This document shows, piece by piece, positions 13,801 to 27,600 of a DNA stretch of 64,000 nucleotides. The stretch is from positions 79,181,133 through 79,245,132 of the forward strand of contig CM031858.1 of the NCBI GenBank assembly GCA_018697195.1, read 5' to 3'. This DNA comes from Certhia americana. Its lineage: Eukaryota; Chordata; Aves; Passeriformes; Certhiidae. The position numbers and the translations under genes were made by a program. The notes beneath the pieces are model-generated. The model worked only from the letters and a program-made list of their open reading frames with translations, had not been told where the DNA came from and did no database searches. Positions within the stretch are counted from its first letter, which is position 1. Each line of letters begins with the position of its first letter.

Positions 13801-15879
13801 AAAAAATGTATCAATGTATTCTGACACAATGTGCTCAGACTTTGGTTTGTTTTGGCAGTAAACTATGTACATGTGCAACCTTCTCTCCTAGAGGAACAAA
13901 GACACAAAATGATACATCATTACCAAGAGAAATACATGCCAGATTGAAATAGGAGTATTATTTTAAGAAGTACAGCAGTTCCAATGTATGAACTTAGAAA
14001 GACCCCTTTAAGGAAAAGAAGCAGTTACATATGCACAAATTAGAGATCTGAAAACACATTTATTTGGGAACATCATTATGATTTTAAAAGGTAACACAAG
14101 TGAAAAAAATTCCCACAGCTACAAATCCTCCTGAATGGCACATGTTCAGAGATGATAGCTCAGAAGGTCCCATGATAAAGTTAAGCATGAAAATGGTTAT
14201 ACATTTCTTTTAGCAAAAGCCATAGAAGGTTTGACAAGATGACCCCACAGTGGTCCCTTCCAACCCTAACCATTCCATGATTCTGTAATGGAGCCTTTGC
14301 AATACAGTATTTTTTATTCTATTTCAATAATCTGATTATTATTGAAATTTATTAGAATAATTACCTCCTCCTGTTTACATGTACTGAACAGTTAGGAGAA
14401 AACTTTTATGTCTTTTATTTAGCATCGACTGTCCTGCTGGAGTTTGGGTGGGGATGTAGGTGATGAAGCCTGGAAATGGAGGCACTAGCATTTTTTAACT
14501 CTGATCCTTTATCTTGTGCATGTGCTTTTAACACCAAAGCAACAGAAAAAGAGAGAGGAAAAAACTTCTGCCTTTAAGATTTATTCTTGATTACTGACAT
14601 TGCTGGTTAAGAAGTACAGACATACCTACTCCAAAATCTTTCTTATCACTTTGCTAAGATTTGTTTGCTGTTAGAGGCTTTGCTTCCCAGAGACTTACAG
14701 AGTACTGCCCAGTGAAGATACATGGTAAGAAAGAAATGAAAAAATAAGATGCAGAGATTGGAAAGGACACAGGACACAGATTAAGAACAGGAACTGAATC
14801 ATTGTGTTCTAGCTGATAGAGTTTTGTTAGAGGATGCTGTAATAGCATCACAGCTTGCCTTTCCATCTGGAGTGGTAAAGGTGCCTTTCAAATACAATTC
14901 AATTACGAATAATACCAGGAGAAAGTAAAACAGCAATTAGAAACAGGGAAAGCTACTTCCTTCAGGCTTCCAACTTTGCCAGTGCAAAATTGTCAGAAAG
15001 GGAAAGGATACAGAACTAGAACACTCTTGAACTGGAAGAAGAATGAGCCTCTTTCCTATTTTTATTTCTCATAATCCATGCTGTTGCATGGATACCTGGG
15101 ATTAGAAGGCAGATGTCATATGAAATGATGATTCCTTTGCACTGAAGTGTAACTGAATAGAGAAATGGGGCCCACATTCAGGTTCCCTCTCTACAGGAAG
15201 GTATTGGGGACAATGACTAGAGCATTTACTTCTTCTATTTATAAGTTCTTAAAAGCTATCTCTCAACCTCTGACTGGTGAAGAACATTGTACAGCACTTT
15301 CTTAACTGTGTTGCACTTAATAGTCAAACATGTTGGTCAGTAGCAGTGATAGAATTTGCCAAAAAAGACATTTGCACTTACATGTTTAACAAACAGGGAT
15401 CCCAGCTTTTCTGGATCTTCAAGGCACTTCTCCAATTCTCCTAAAAAGAAGCTGAACATAAACAGAATAAACACTTCTCTTCTTCTGACAGGACACATTA
15501 CAGCAACAGGTAATTGAAAGGCAAAGTGGTCTTACTGCAAGGCAAGACACTTTTGTGTCCCCTATAAACTGCACTGGATATTAATGTATGTCCAAACTAA
15601 CAAGGGTAACAGTGTAATATTTCAATATAGCTTTTTAAAAGGACATGCTGAATCCATGCCAAGATGAAAAAAATCCCTGGCATTCACTAATAAAATTATT
15701 AAATTTCAAATATATTGATTGAAGGCTTTCCCCTTCCTAGTCTGAATGCTTGAGATGCTAATATTGCCACGCTAACCCCCTCAAACAAATTCTTTCGACT
15801 GTATTGCTAGAAAGAAAGCAACATACAAAGTTCTGTCAATATTACAGTATTAGAGATCCTCTGTTGAAGTACTTGCTAT

Positions 15880-15922
<43 letters not shown>

Positions 15923-18900
15923 TATACACACATACATACACACACCATCGTTTAAAACAGATCTTCACACCAACGTTTGTAAGATGAAGTTACATTTTCT
16001 GCAACTCAAAGCACAAAACCTACTGCATTTACCTTGTACCTGAGTATCTGAGAAAATAATTCCTAAAGTCAGTCTGATATTTTTTAGGTATAATACGTAC
16101 TCTCTGTGCCAGTCATAAATCTGGTGAATGTTTCCAAATACAATCTTGTCTTTGCCTTTCATATCATCAGGTACGCCATCTTCCTTCATAAGTGCCATAT
16201 AACCCTGCAACAGTCCAAGTGAATTCACTGTGAACATTCTTACTTAAAAAACAAGTAAGTTGTCTTTTAATTCCCCCTTTCCCAAATGACAACAACTTGC
16301 TCGGGACACAAAGCCAAACCAGAAAACTGTTCTGTAACACAGCATAATATAAAGCACAAAGTATCACAAACTGAGGTAAGGCTATCTACACAACAGTGCT
16401 GGAAAAATGAATTCACTCGGTTGGATTTAGCCTGTGTGAACGGGCTCAAAGCATGAAGGAAACTTCCACAGCCCTTCTCCTTACTCCCTGAAGGAGCTGC
16501 AGTGCCTTGCCAAGTGGGGCTGTTGCTGAGTCAATGTCAGAGCCATTGAAGTGGCTTCTGTGCTGCTTTGCTCCGTGTCTCTTATTTCACTGACACTAAC
16601 CCCACACCAAAGTGCACTGAGGAGGAAACTGCCTATGGGACCGCAACTTCATGGACTACTGCTTGCAGTATGAGCAAACCAAACACAAAAAAAAAATTAA
16701 AAATCAATTCTGTTAGCAAGCACTCTCGCTGCAATAAAGTTCCTCTTACATTTTCCCATAGTCCCATCTTAGTTTTGGTGTCTACACAGCTGTCTCACTA
16801 AGCAATTCTACCATATAGTTAGATAGGGAGTGTTTTTAAATTTTGTAATATTAATGCAACTGTATTTCTCCTCCCCCCCCCCCTAATATTTCTATTCCTA
16901 AACAGCCAGATCTGGTTTTGGTTTGGCAAGTGTATGCCAAACATACATTGATGTCCAGCATTTTAACCAGAAATTATGTTATTTACAAAAATACATCTAT
17001 TCGGAGACTCCTAATGGACCATTTAAATATTGTAAAAATGCTATCACAATGCTGATCTTTCTTTCCCTCCCTGCCTCCAAAACGAGAGTTTAAGAATTAA
17101 ACTTTATTAGGCAAAAATTCACTGTCAGGCTTGCTTTTTCTACTCTTCCAAATGCATTTTGGTGGTAGCTGAAGACTGAAGGGAGATGTGTGATGTTATC
17201 TCATTTTATAGGAGGGGAAGCTAGGAAGTCTAAGAGAAGCCTAGCAATAGGAGAGGAAGGAGGACTTTCAAATCTTGGATAGCTGCTCTATATGCTGAGG
17301 TACAATGCTTTTTTTTAAAATTTAGATGTGCTAAATAAACCCACTATCTACTAGGATAACATCAGGCCAAAGGAAATGACTGAAAAAAAAAAGGCAAAGA
17401 ACTACACTCCTCAAAAAAAAAAAAACCCCTAAAACAAGGTGAACAAAAGTAACAAAGTAACAGGAAAAAAAGGAGTAAAATCTGATGTAGTATTTTAATA
17501 CATTAAAAGCTTACAGGAGAGAAAACTCAGAATGTAAACTTCCACATTTTTAGTCTCTTTCTGAAAACACAGTGAGGTTCAAGGTGCATATCTGGTTAGT
17601 AACACATTTAAAGAAAAAAAGAAGAAATCAAGAGAATTAAAAACATCATACCTCAACCACATAGCCCAGATCTCGCACATAATCTCGTTCTGTCTCCACT
17701 AATTCCTGTAAGACATAGCTAGAATAGAAGGAAAAAGGTAAAAAAATATTAAAAATTAAACAGATTTATCAAGAGGATTAATGGCATAAAACTTCTTTAC
17801 ATTTGCAGTCACATATGTTTGATAGACAGAACTGAAATGGAAGAATTAATGTACATTGGTTCTTAGCAAGATACTGCTGTGACTTTGAAACCTGACAAAG
17901 CTTGCTTCTGTTTATCTAAAACATGACATTAAAATTAAACATTTAACTATTGTTTAAAATAAAGTCTCTGGTCTGGAGACTTGTAGCTATACGGGTGGTT
18001 ATTTCCACACACAAGTTTAAAAAATTTGAAACCAGGCATGTTTTTATTCTACCACGGTAACAGTTTACTACTACGCAGAGAAATTAAGCATGGGTTGGAA
18101 CAGAATGAGGGGAATGACCACTTTTTTCAAGCCTAATAGACCTTTGGACATTTAAAGATCAGCATCTTCCCAAGTAAATGAGGATGACATGCAGCAGAAG
18201 TCAAACACACATATGACTAGAATTAAAAATCACAGATTGAATGTCACAGAGAAATGTGACCACATGCTTAACATCTCATACAAGTCCTCCCACTGTCAGA
18301 CTAACAGCTTCTTCTGCCAATTCAAAATAAGCATTGTAAAAAAAAAAAAAAAAAAAAATTGTAAAAAACTGGTCTTACTGTCGTCTTTTTAAGGAGCTGG
18401 ATTTTCTTTCCTCCATCTCATCTATGGGTGACGAGGAGGATAGAAGGGAGTTATCTGAAGGGTTGAAGGATGGACTGCTGCTGTCACCTTGATCTACCAA
18501 CAAGGAACTTGGACGGTCCTCCAGAGCCTGAGAAGGTATTCAAGACAGTCAGCAACAATCATTTATTTCTCCTTTATTCAAAACACATTACAAGCCACTG
18601 TACACAGCAAACTATGAGAGATAATTACTTTAATGTACCTTGGCAAAGCAAGTCACAAGCCTCCAGGAAGCCAGGCAACAACATGGCTTTCCATGATAGC
18701 TGAGCCTTTGAAGGACATTTGAGAAGCACATTTGAGATGACAGTCTTCCCCTCACAGGAAAATAAAGGAGCTGAACGGGTTTGAGCAGCAATTGCCTGAA
18801 GTTGGACTCTCCTGCTCAGGATGCAAGTACTTCTATGGTGGGAGCAACACAAATGTGTCCTCATGGCCAGGGATTAAATTATATTTGTGATGTTTGACTT

Positions 18901-21584
18901 CTGGCATATACAAGTTACTTCAAACAGTAAAGAGGACATCTTTAAAGGAGGTTTTTATGATGCTATATTTTTCACTCAAGAGAAGTGGCATTCTCTGTCA
19001 GATGTTTTGGTTATCTTAATAACTAGCCAAAATAGCATCTCTGTGAAGAAAATAATGACTTCTACACTCCCCATGCCGTTTCTGAGCTTGTTCAGATCCT
19101 AGAAAAGAGTCCCTATATCCTCTTCCAGATACACTATCTCCCTTGCATGGCTTCTGTTTGCATAAAAGATGGAGTAGCAATAGGAGGAAATAATACGAAC
19201 ATCTATGAAGTATTCATTTGATTTCTTTAATTCAAGCCCACAATCTTGGATCAAGCTACAGCTATGTATCACATTTTCCTTGCATGTGACACAGCATTAT
19301 TACAAGACACATTTACTTCACCAGGGTGGAGTTCAGCTATAATCTTTTTTCTTTCCCTACAAAAAAGTAGAAACCAATAATGATATGACTAGCTCAAAAC
19401 CCAGGGGAAGCTGAACCTTGGCTAAAACTGTGAAATGAGAACATCTCCCCCAAGGGCTATATGCATGGATCATTAAGTTATATCCACTGCTAGGCTGCCT
19501 AAAAGATACATGGACTACCAAACTTTCCATTTACAAAAGACTGTTGGATTTTCCCATAGATTACTCTGTATTCACCCTTCTGGTGTAAGAGAAGTAAAAA
19601 GCAAAGTTAATATCCAAGAGAGTACAGTAATTATTTTATGCAATAATGTAATTTTCTCTGAATGAGAGAATAGAAAATAAAATTACAAGCTGCTTCAATT
19701 TAGAATGAACCTGGATGTTATCAACCTCAGATGACATGGGGCTGCCATGCTGCAATTCCTTGCAGTTTTCACAAAAGCACTTCCTATTGAAACCAAGAGG
19801 GGCTGTGCTGTATTTAAAGGTTTTGTGGAAATTCAGAACTGCTGAGGGACTTCTTGAGACTATATAGTCCCATCTCTAACAGGATCAGCCAGAGAAGTTT
19901 TTCCCAGACTGGGTCAAGCTGGATTTTGATTAAAAAGGGCTTTCCAGGAATTATGCATATAATGAGAATCTTCAAATACATGAAAACTTTAAAACATATC
20001 AGTGACAATCCTCAGAAACACGGAAAATTTAAAACATAGGAACCTAAAAGCCTGACAGAAATTCCTCCTACAAAATTTGTTATTAAGAATGGAGGCACTA
20101 ACATGCAAAGTGATCCCTTTACTCTTTTACTTATTTTTTCATTATCATGTTGCTTAAAGAGCAACTAGGTAACATAAATATTTCTGTTATTAGAAACAAT
20201 AATACTGTTTTATTGCTAACCTCATAGGATTTGCAATAAATTTAGTTTCAGGGATTCTTCTCATAAAGGTCTAAGAGCCTGGATCTTTTGCATTCATTCT
20301 ACCAACAGGACATTTTCTTTTCTCTAACAGGATATACTTAGTAAATTTTCTACCATCTCCTCTTTTCTTCTTATTTATTGCATTTTTGCTCCTCTAAATT
20401 GCCATTTACCTATTCAGTAAATGCTTTTACAAAAGAGCGGATACAAAATGACCCCACCCATGAAGAAAGTGACTTCTGAATTAAGACAGCAAATTATAGG
20501 AGTCTTTTTGAATAGCAAGCTGGGACTTAAAGACACAACTTCTTTACACACATGCACCTGCTGGTCAGACTCACCATTTTACTTTTGACGAGCTCTTCAA
20601 TTGCACTGACGAGTTCTGCAGCACTGGGTGTCTCGGAGCTGGTTGGCCGCACCAACAGTCGAGAAGATGTCTGTGCAATGACACAAAGGAAGCAGAATCC
20701 CAGAGTTAGCCCGGTACTTACTCAAGGATCAAGAGACTTCCTTCACTTCTCTGTCAGACAAAGTACCGACAGGTACTGTCAGTGTCATGTAACACTGAGA
20801 TCATCCCTTCCAACTTGAGCAGCTGGAGTTGGAAGTTTCAAGTAAACCCCATAGAAGTTAAATGCTGGGATAAACAGTCCTGTTCCTACATGCAATAGAA
20901 GTCGAGGAAATATAATTGCTGATAATTCCTGGCAAATAGCTATGAAAATTGCCTGAGCTGACCCAATGGACAACAGTTTGTTAACCTATTTTATTGCTGC
21001 TTAAACAAAGCAACAGCTGCAGAACACTAAGAGAAATCAAGACTTGAAATAAAGGAGGAAGCATTATTATGTTAAGAAAAAATACACCAATAACTCAGGG
21101 GCATTTACTTTTCTAAAAGAGCTGGAGTATATTGCCCAGATTCAGATGGGAAATTGAGCTCACCATTCCTTGTGCCATCCATTTTTCCCAATGGTATGTG
21201 TAGAGCACAGAAGATCTCTGGCCTCATAAGCTATAAAATGCCAGTTTATAGATACAACTGAAGGTAAAAGGTGTTCACAGTAAAGGATTCTGGGAGAAGG
21301 CCATTAAATTCAGCCTCAGTAATTTGCAAACAGAGTTGTTTGCATATTACATTTATCATTTAGTAACTGGAAAGTGCAAACAGGGTGTAATATGAACTGT
21401 ACTTCATATTACAAACAGCACAGTGAACATCATGCAGCACAGGGCAAGCTGTCCTGCAAGTGTTTCCAACAAACTGGACAAAGAAACAGCACAAATAATG
21501 ACTCAACACAAGAGGTTCTGCTCAAATCAGGCATGGGTGTAACAAGTCTCCCCATAAGTAAACACACACACACACGCACACACA

Positions 21585-21628
<44 letters not shown>

Positions 21629-24600
21629 GAACATACAGATTTTAGGTAGTTTGCCTTGTATTTGCCTTATTTGGAAAGGAAAACAGGGGCTGGGTAAGCA
21701 AAGGAAATACAGAAAACTTTAAACGGAAAGATACGGGAACTGAGCCAAAGCAGAGACAGAACACAAGTCAACATAATGCTGCATCAGAATTTACAAAAAA
21801 GAGAAAACAAAAAGCAAAAATAATTAGTTTCATATTAACACAACTGATCTTGAAACTTTTAATACTGCTTATCCAAAAATTAAATGCAAACAACTTATAA
21901 ACTGCCACCAAATGCAAATCCATGATGTGTGCAATGAGACTCTGTTGAACGAAAGAAAACGCATATAGTGTGCAGATGAGCTCTTAGGGGAGAAAATGGT
22001 TGTGTTATTTAGTGCTATTACACAAATCAGCATGACCTAGCACATGATGTTGCATGCACACCAAAAACTGAGCAATCGCACAAGCTGGCCTGTCTTTCAG
22101 GCAATTTGCATGCTCCTGACATCTGATTGTTGACCAGGTTTTCCACAGCTGTGCCTGTATGTGGGTGTTCACTTAGGATGCAGAGCTCAGCTTAGTCTTA
22201 AAAAACACTGTCAGTGTTGAAATCAGGTTCTGGTCTCTTTTATTCCTCTGTTGGGGTATGTGGGTTGTGAGGTAAAACTTCAGAACTGTGACTTCCAATG
22301 CCTGTGGTTGTATCACATATTATCTTAAAAAGAGGGAGCTGCACAGACTTTCCTAACAATGTACTCTGGGAGCAGAATACATCCCTTGCCCAGAAAAGAA
22401 GGGAAAGCTAAAGGGAGCGTCTGTGCTCACACAGATATAAGATGCTGCTAGGGGCCCACAGCAGGCTGGGAAGGGAAGGAGAAACCCAGCAAACAGGGAG
22501 TTTCCAGCACTGAGCAGGAGCTCTGGAGAGAAGAAATGCTTGCAGGGAGGCAGAGACAAATGCCAAGTCTCTGAGGTCACAGAAAGGAGGAGACATTCCT
22601 TGGGATCCGGAATAGCTGAGCAACCCAAAAAACCACCCAGTGTGGCAGGAATGTGAAGAAGGACTCCACCCAGAAGACAGACACTGGGAACTTGTTTGCA
22701 AGCCTTCTATTAATCAGTAACTCTATCAATAGAGCCAACTACCTTCTCCTGGGTAAAACCTTGCTCTGGCTTCTCACTTCCAATTTACTTCCATTTATTT
22801 CAGGTGCTAGAAATTGGTGGTGTGTGGACTTCAGGGAGGCACACACAACCTCCCAGGATGCCCCATGAGGGGACCTTTTGTCTCCCACCATGAAGGACAA
22901 ATATTGCTTAATAACAACACATTGCAGAAAAATCACTATTTACATGCTTTGAAAAATTATGGCGTAATATTAACTTTACCAAATTTTAATTTCTCTGAAG
23001 TCTTCTCTAAACATAGTTTCAGCTACTTTAAAAACTGTCCCAACATGTTTTCACTGAAGTGGGTGCATATTAACCTTTTAAGAAGTTGTGCTGGTTTTGG
23101 CTGGGTTAATTTTCTTGACAGTGGCTGGTACAGGGCAGCATTTTGGATTTGTACTAAAAAAGTGTTGATAATGTAAAGATGTTTTTGTTATTGCTGCACA
23201 GGGCTTACACACAGCCAAGACCTTTTCTGCTTTTTTATACTGCCTGGCTGTGGGGAAGTTGAGGGCACTTGGAAGGTTGGGAGGAGACACAGCTGGAACA
23301 GGTGACCTATACTGACCAAAGGGATATTCCAGACTATGTGACATCATGCTCAGAGTATAAAGTGGAGGGAAAGAGGAGGAAGTGGGGACATTTGGAGTGA
23401 TGGCATTTGTCTTCCCAAGTCACTGTTACACCTAATGGGACCCTGCTCTCCTGGAGATAGCTGAACACCTCCTGCAGATAGCTGAACACCTGTCCACCTA
23501 TGGGAAGGAGTAAATTAATTCCTTGCTTTACTTGTGTGCATGGTTTCTGCTTAATCTCAATCCACATGTTTTCTATCATTTACTTGACCCATTCTCTCCC
23601 TGATCCCACTAGCAGGGGAGAAAGCAAGCAGCTGGGTGGTACTTGGTGGCTGGCTGGGTTGAAGCCACAACAGCAGTGAAAATAAAATTTCCTGGAGATG
23701 GACAGCTACTCAAGGAGTCTTTCTCTACTGTGGTACGTGTCTGACTTTGCACCAGAAATACACAAATAAGAAGACTAGCTTACAAGAATATCCCCTCATG
23801 CAAGCGTTCTTGCTATGTAAAGAAGCCTGCAATGAAATTAATTTTTCTGTGGAAAACTTTTTATAATATTTGTATATCAATTGTTTTCTGTCACTGAAGG
23901 AACACACAAATACGGCAGCTCATCAGCAAGAGTGTAAAGATATTTTCACCAACATTATTTTCATCTTATTTCTAAATCTAAACCTGAGATTATTCTAGCA
24001 AGAAAACATTCTCTCAGCTCTGAAGGCTGGTCTATTTTTGCTTGTTTTGTTTCAAGAATATTTCCCAATATTTTAACTCTTCAGCTCCGATGTTACGCTT
24101 TGTCAATTCAGAAAACACATAGGAATTGAATACACACAGAGTATTAGAACCAGTCATTTTGATCCTACAAACAACAGCTTCAGGGATGAGTGAGATTCCC
24201 ACTGAAAGGCAGTGTTTTTAAAGGAAAGGGAAAAAAAGCAAAATAAATAAGACCCACTACAATTATGAATAACATCTGCGCCACTGAGAAAAGAGATCAA
24301 GCAACAAAAAATTTTAAGAAGCAAAATGGAAAGAAAATAACAATGAGCATATTTGCTGCACGAGTACAGATTATTTTAATTTTAAACCCCTCTATTTCCA
24401 GACTTGATACTTGTCCCTTCTATGTCTGATCCAGGTTCAAAATTGAAATAAACTCTCTCAATGTGTGAACATCATAACATTAAAGAAAAACAGATCACAT
24501 GCAAGGAAGATTTTCTTAACGCAGTTACTACCCACATTCAAAGTTTTATTACCAGTGCAAAATTTTTATCTTTAATTTTAATGTGCCTTTGTTTGTGAAA

Positions 24601-27600
24601 AAGATGGATTATGTGCTGGTTTTGGCTGGGACAGAGTTAAATTTCTTCACAGTAGCTGGTATGGGGCCATGTTTTGGATTTGTGCTGGAAGCAATGTTGA
24701 TAACTCAGGGGTGTCTTAGTTATTGCTGAACAGAGCTCACATAGCAGCAAGGCCTTTCTTGTTTCTCACCCCACCCCACCAGCAATGAGAATCAGGGGAC
24801 AAAAAGAGTTGGGAGGGGACACAGTCAGGACAGCTGACCCCAACTGTCCACAGGAATATTCCAGACCATATGGCATCATCCTCAGCATACAAAGCTGGGG
24901 AAAGAAAAAGGAAGGGGGGCGGGGGGGACATTTGGAACAATGGCGTTTATCTTCCCAAGTCACTGCTACATGTGATGGAGCCCTGCTCTCCTGGGGACGT
25001 CTGAACACCTGCCTGTCTATGGGAAGTGGTGAATGAACTCCTTGTTTTGCCTTGCTTGTGTGCATGGCTTTTGCTTTACCTATTAAACTGTCATTATTTC
25101 AACCCAGGAGTTTTTTCACTCTTGCCCTTCTGATTCTTACAAGGACAGTGGAACAGGACTGTGTGGTGCTTAGCTGCTGGCTGGGGTTAAACCATTATTT
25201 AAGACAATTATTACCTTTATTCAGTAATTCCTTTCTCTTAGGCAACCCCCACTTTCCTCCCCCCTGCCAAAGAAAAAACCCAACAAAATCCAAGAATAAC
25301 AGAAGGTATGATTATAAAACAATTAGACTCTAATCACTAAATATGGCAACAGCCAAAGTGATGTAAATCATCCTGTGAGCACACAAAGCAGCCCATTTCC
25401 ACATTTAAAGTGCTAACAGAAAAATTTATATACTTGTGCTTTTAAAAAGAGAAGGATTTAATTCATGCTCTTGTCATAGAACACCCGTTTTTAAGTTGTC
25501 TAGAGGGCAAAAGCAATTACTTCTGTCTACCACGAAGCTGTATTATGTACACTTTTGAGACCTTTGGAAGCAGGAGAAAAATTTGTGCGCACAGAGATTA
25601 TCTGATCATGTGAAGCCTCCCCCACATCCTGCTCCTACCTTGTCATCCTGCGAGTCGGGCTGGAGAAGACTGTGTTGCTGAATTGCCATGGGAGGAGGAA
25701 GCGGCACAGCATCTGCTCCCTCTTCGCCTTCCTCCTCTCCACAGCTCTGCATGCCTGAAGAGGAGGACTTGGAGAGAGTGCCACTGCTCAGCCCCTCATT
25801 GCGACCTCTCTGTAAATAACATCAAGATGTTCAAGCTCTGTTATCTCAACAGCATGAAGCTTGTTATCACATGCTTGTTACAAGTCAATTCTATAGTTTC
25901 AGCCCTCTCCCAACAAGTCAAGGTGCTCCTACAAATACTCCTTAGCAGAGGGGGAAAATGCAGATGCCAAAGATAGTTTTCAATGTCTGGTAAAAGCAAA
26001 AGAATTCAAATACTAAGAAAAATTTACTGAATTACAGTTGAAAAATTACAGCTGAAATTTACTACAGGAAAGTGTAAGCAAAGCCATGCTTACTTTCCAA
26101 GTTCAGTTCTGTAAAAAGAATTCTGTATCTCTCTGAAATATGTATCTTGCTCTGTATCGCAGTAAGTCTTCTGGAGGACATAAAAAACCCCCATTACAAC
26201 ATGAAGTATTGTGTCAATTATCCTTTCTGTACCCCACAAGGATCTCTGATTTCAAATACCCAAAGTGTAATGTACAGATCTCACAGGATAATTTATCTAC
26301 CTTTACAGGAAGACAGCATAGATGGTTATTGCTTTTTCCTGACTTTAAGGCACTGTCTTAAATTTTTCCTGTCACTCACAGAACTGCAGAATAACAGATA
26401 CGGCCAAAATGATATTACAACTGCAGCACAGAGGGTCTCTTTCTACAGCCTGACATCCAAGGTCAGAGGCCAGTATTCATTCCTATCTAACATCTCTCAG
26501 TACATCATGCTGCCAAGTCTAGTCTTTCCTTTCCCTACACTTCCTGTGGAACTTCACTAGCGTTCCAAGCATGTAGAAAAATCTGTTGGAAGGAAGAAAA
26601 AAAAAAAAAGCAGCAATAAATAAAAAATTGGGCAACTGAGACCATTTTTCTGTATGGTAAGTACCAAAACCAACAGTCAGAGTCAATCTAATAAAAGGGA
26701 ATAACATGCACCCAGCTGTGCCCTTGGAAGCAGTAACATGACATTCATTTCAGCCTGAACCATAGGTTTGTAACAGAAAATTTGGCTCTTCTCTGCACCT
26801 AACTGGAGGCCAGCTTTGTTCATACATGAGTTCCAGACTTGGAAGGAGAGGCACATGTTTGTGGGAAGAAGGGAAGCCCTCAGTAAATGTCCTTCGTGGT
26901 AAAATTTGGAACAATTCACAATTTCCTTCTCTCCAATGCAAACTGCCATGCATATTAATTGACTAGTGGTAACTGGCCTGCATTGAAGAACTGGTAATTT
27001 TTCTGTAATTGCAACTTATGCAAGTTTTTAAGCAGTTAAGCAGCTCTCCCTACACTTTCCCTGAGCCATCAACAAGAAAAACAAAGGAAGTACAAAATGA
27101 CATGGTTATTCCCAGACCTTGAAGCACCTTTATTTACAAAGCCACTTTCCTAATTAGCATGAGAGAGTAAAGCCAAAGGACAACTTTTTATTCTCCTGTT
27201 TCTGTTTTTAAATTACAGGCGCTTCACAGAGCTTCACTAACGTCTCAGAGGGCACAAACTGTCCCTGGTGCAGGACTGATGCAGAGTACAGCAGTCAAGG
27301 ATGAGCACAGGGCATGTAACGCTTTGCTCCACTGCTGGACAGTCAGTTGAGGGGACAACCTTCACCTGACAATATTTAGTTCCTTGAAAAACATACACAC
27401 AGGTCTCGGGAATCTGCCTTGAGCACTTACCTCTTCAACAGTTTCGTCTTGTGGGGTCGCTGCACTGTCGTCGGAGTCCTTCTGAGAGCCTGCGTCGGCA
27501 CTTTTACGGACCTCTCTGCTTTTCTTATGCTTGTGGGCCAGCTTCTTGACGTGCCCGTCTGCTTTACCACTGCTAAGGCGCCTCACAGGACTGGTGAGCC

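Larger units (their letters stand above)
9182..18378 (-). other. TRIO introns within the GEF2 (DH2-PH2) region
   Basis: Ten introns separate the DH2/PH2 exons: 833, 886, 889, 220, 579, 617, 1494, 649, 1447 and 660 bp in order of rising coordinate. They hold one CR1 tail (14227-14290), TA arrays (13273-13294, 15877-15945), a C run (16873-16883) and an A/C-rich low-complexity patch (11449-11520). No other gene is seen. Confidence 0.85.
20671..25638 (-). other. 5.0 kb TRIO intron with two LTRs
   Basis: GT-AG intron of 4968 bp holding a CA microsatellite (21562-21627) and two LTR copies (23087-23672, 24612-25206). The 22340-22700 part is richer in GC and has overlapping antisense open frames with no family resemblance. 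Confidence 0.85.

Noticed and set aside
21430..21627. Cys-Val repeat protein frame
   Set aside because: It is a translation of the CA microsatellite.
22353..22701. Minus-strand frames of 91-97 codons near the LTRs
   Set aside because: No similarity to retroviral or cellular proteins that I recognise; two frames overlap.
23673..24611. Intact or defective provirus between the two LTRs
   Set aside because: No primer-binding site after the first LTR, no polypurine tract before the second, no gag/pol/env-like frame, and the LTRs are too different.
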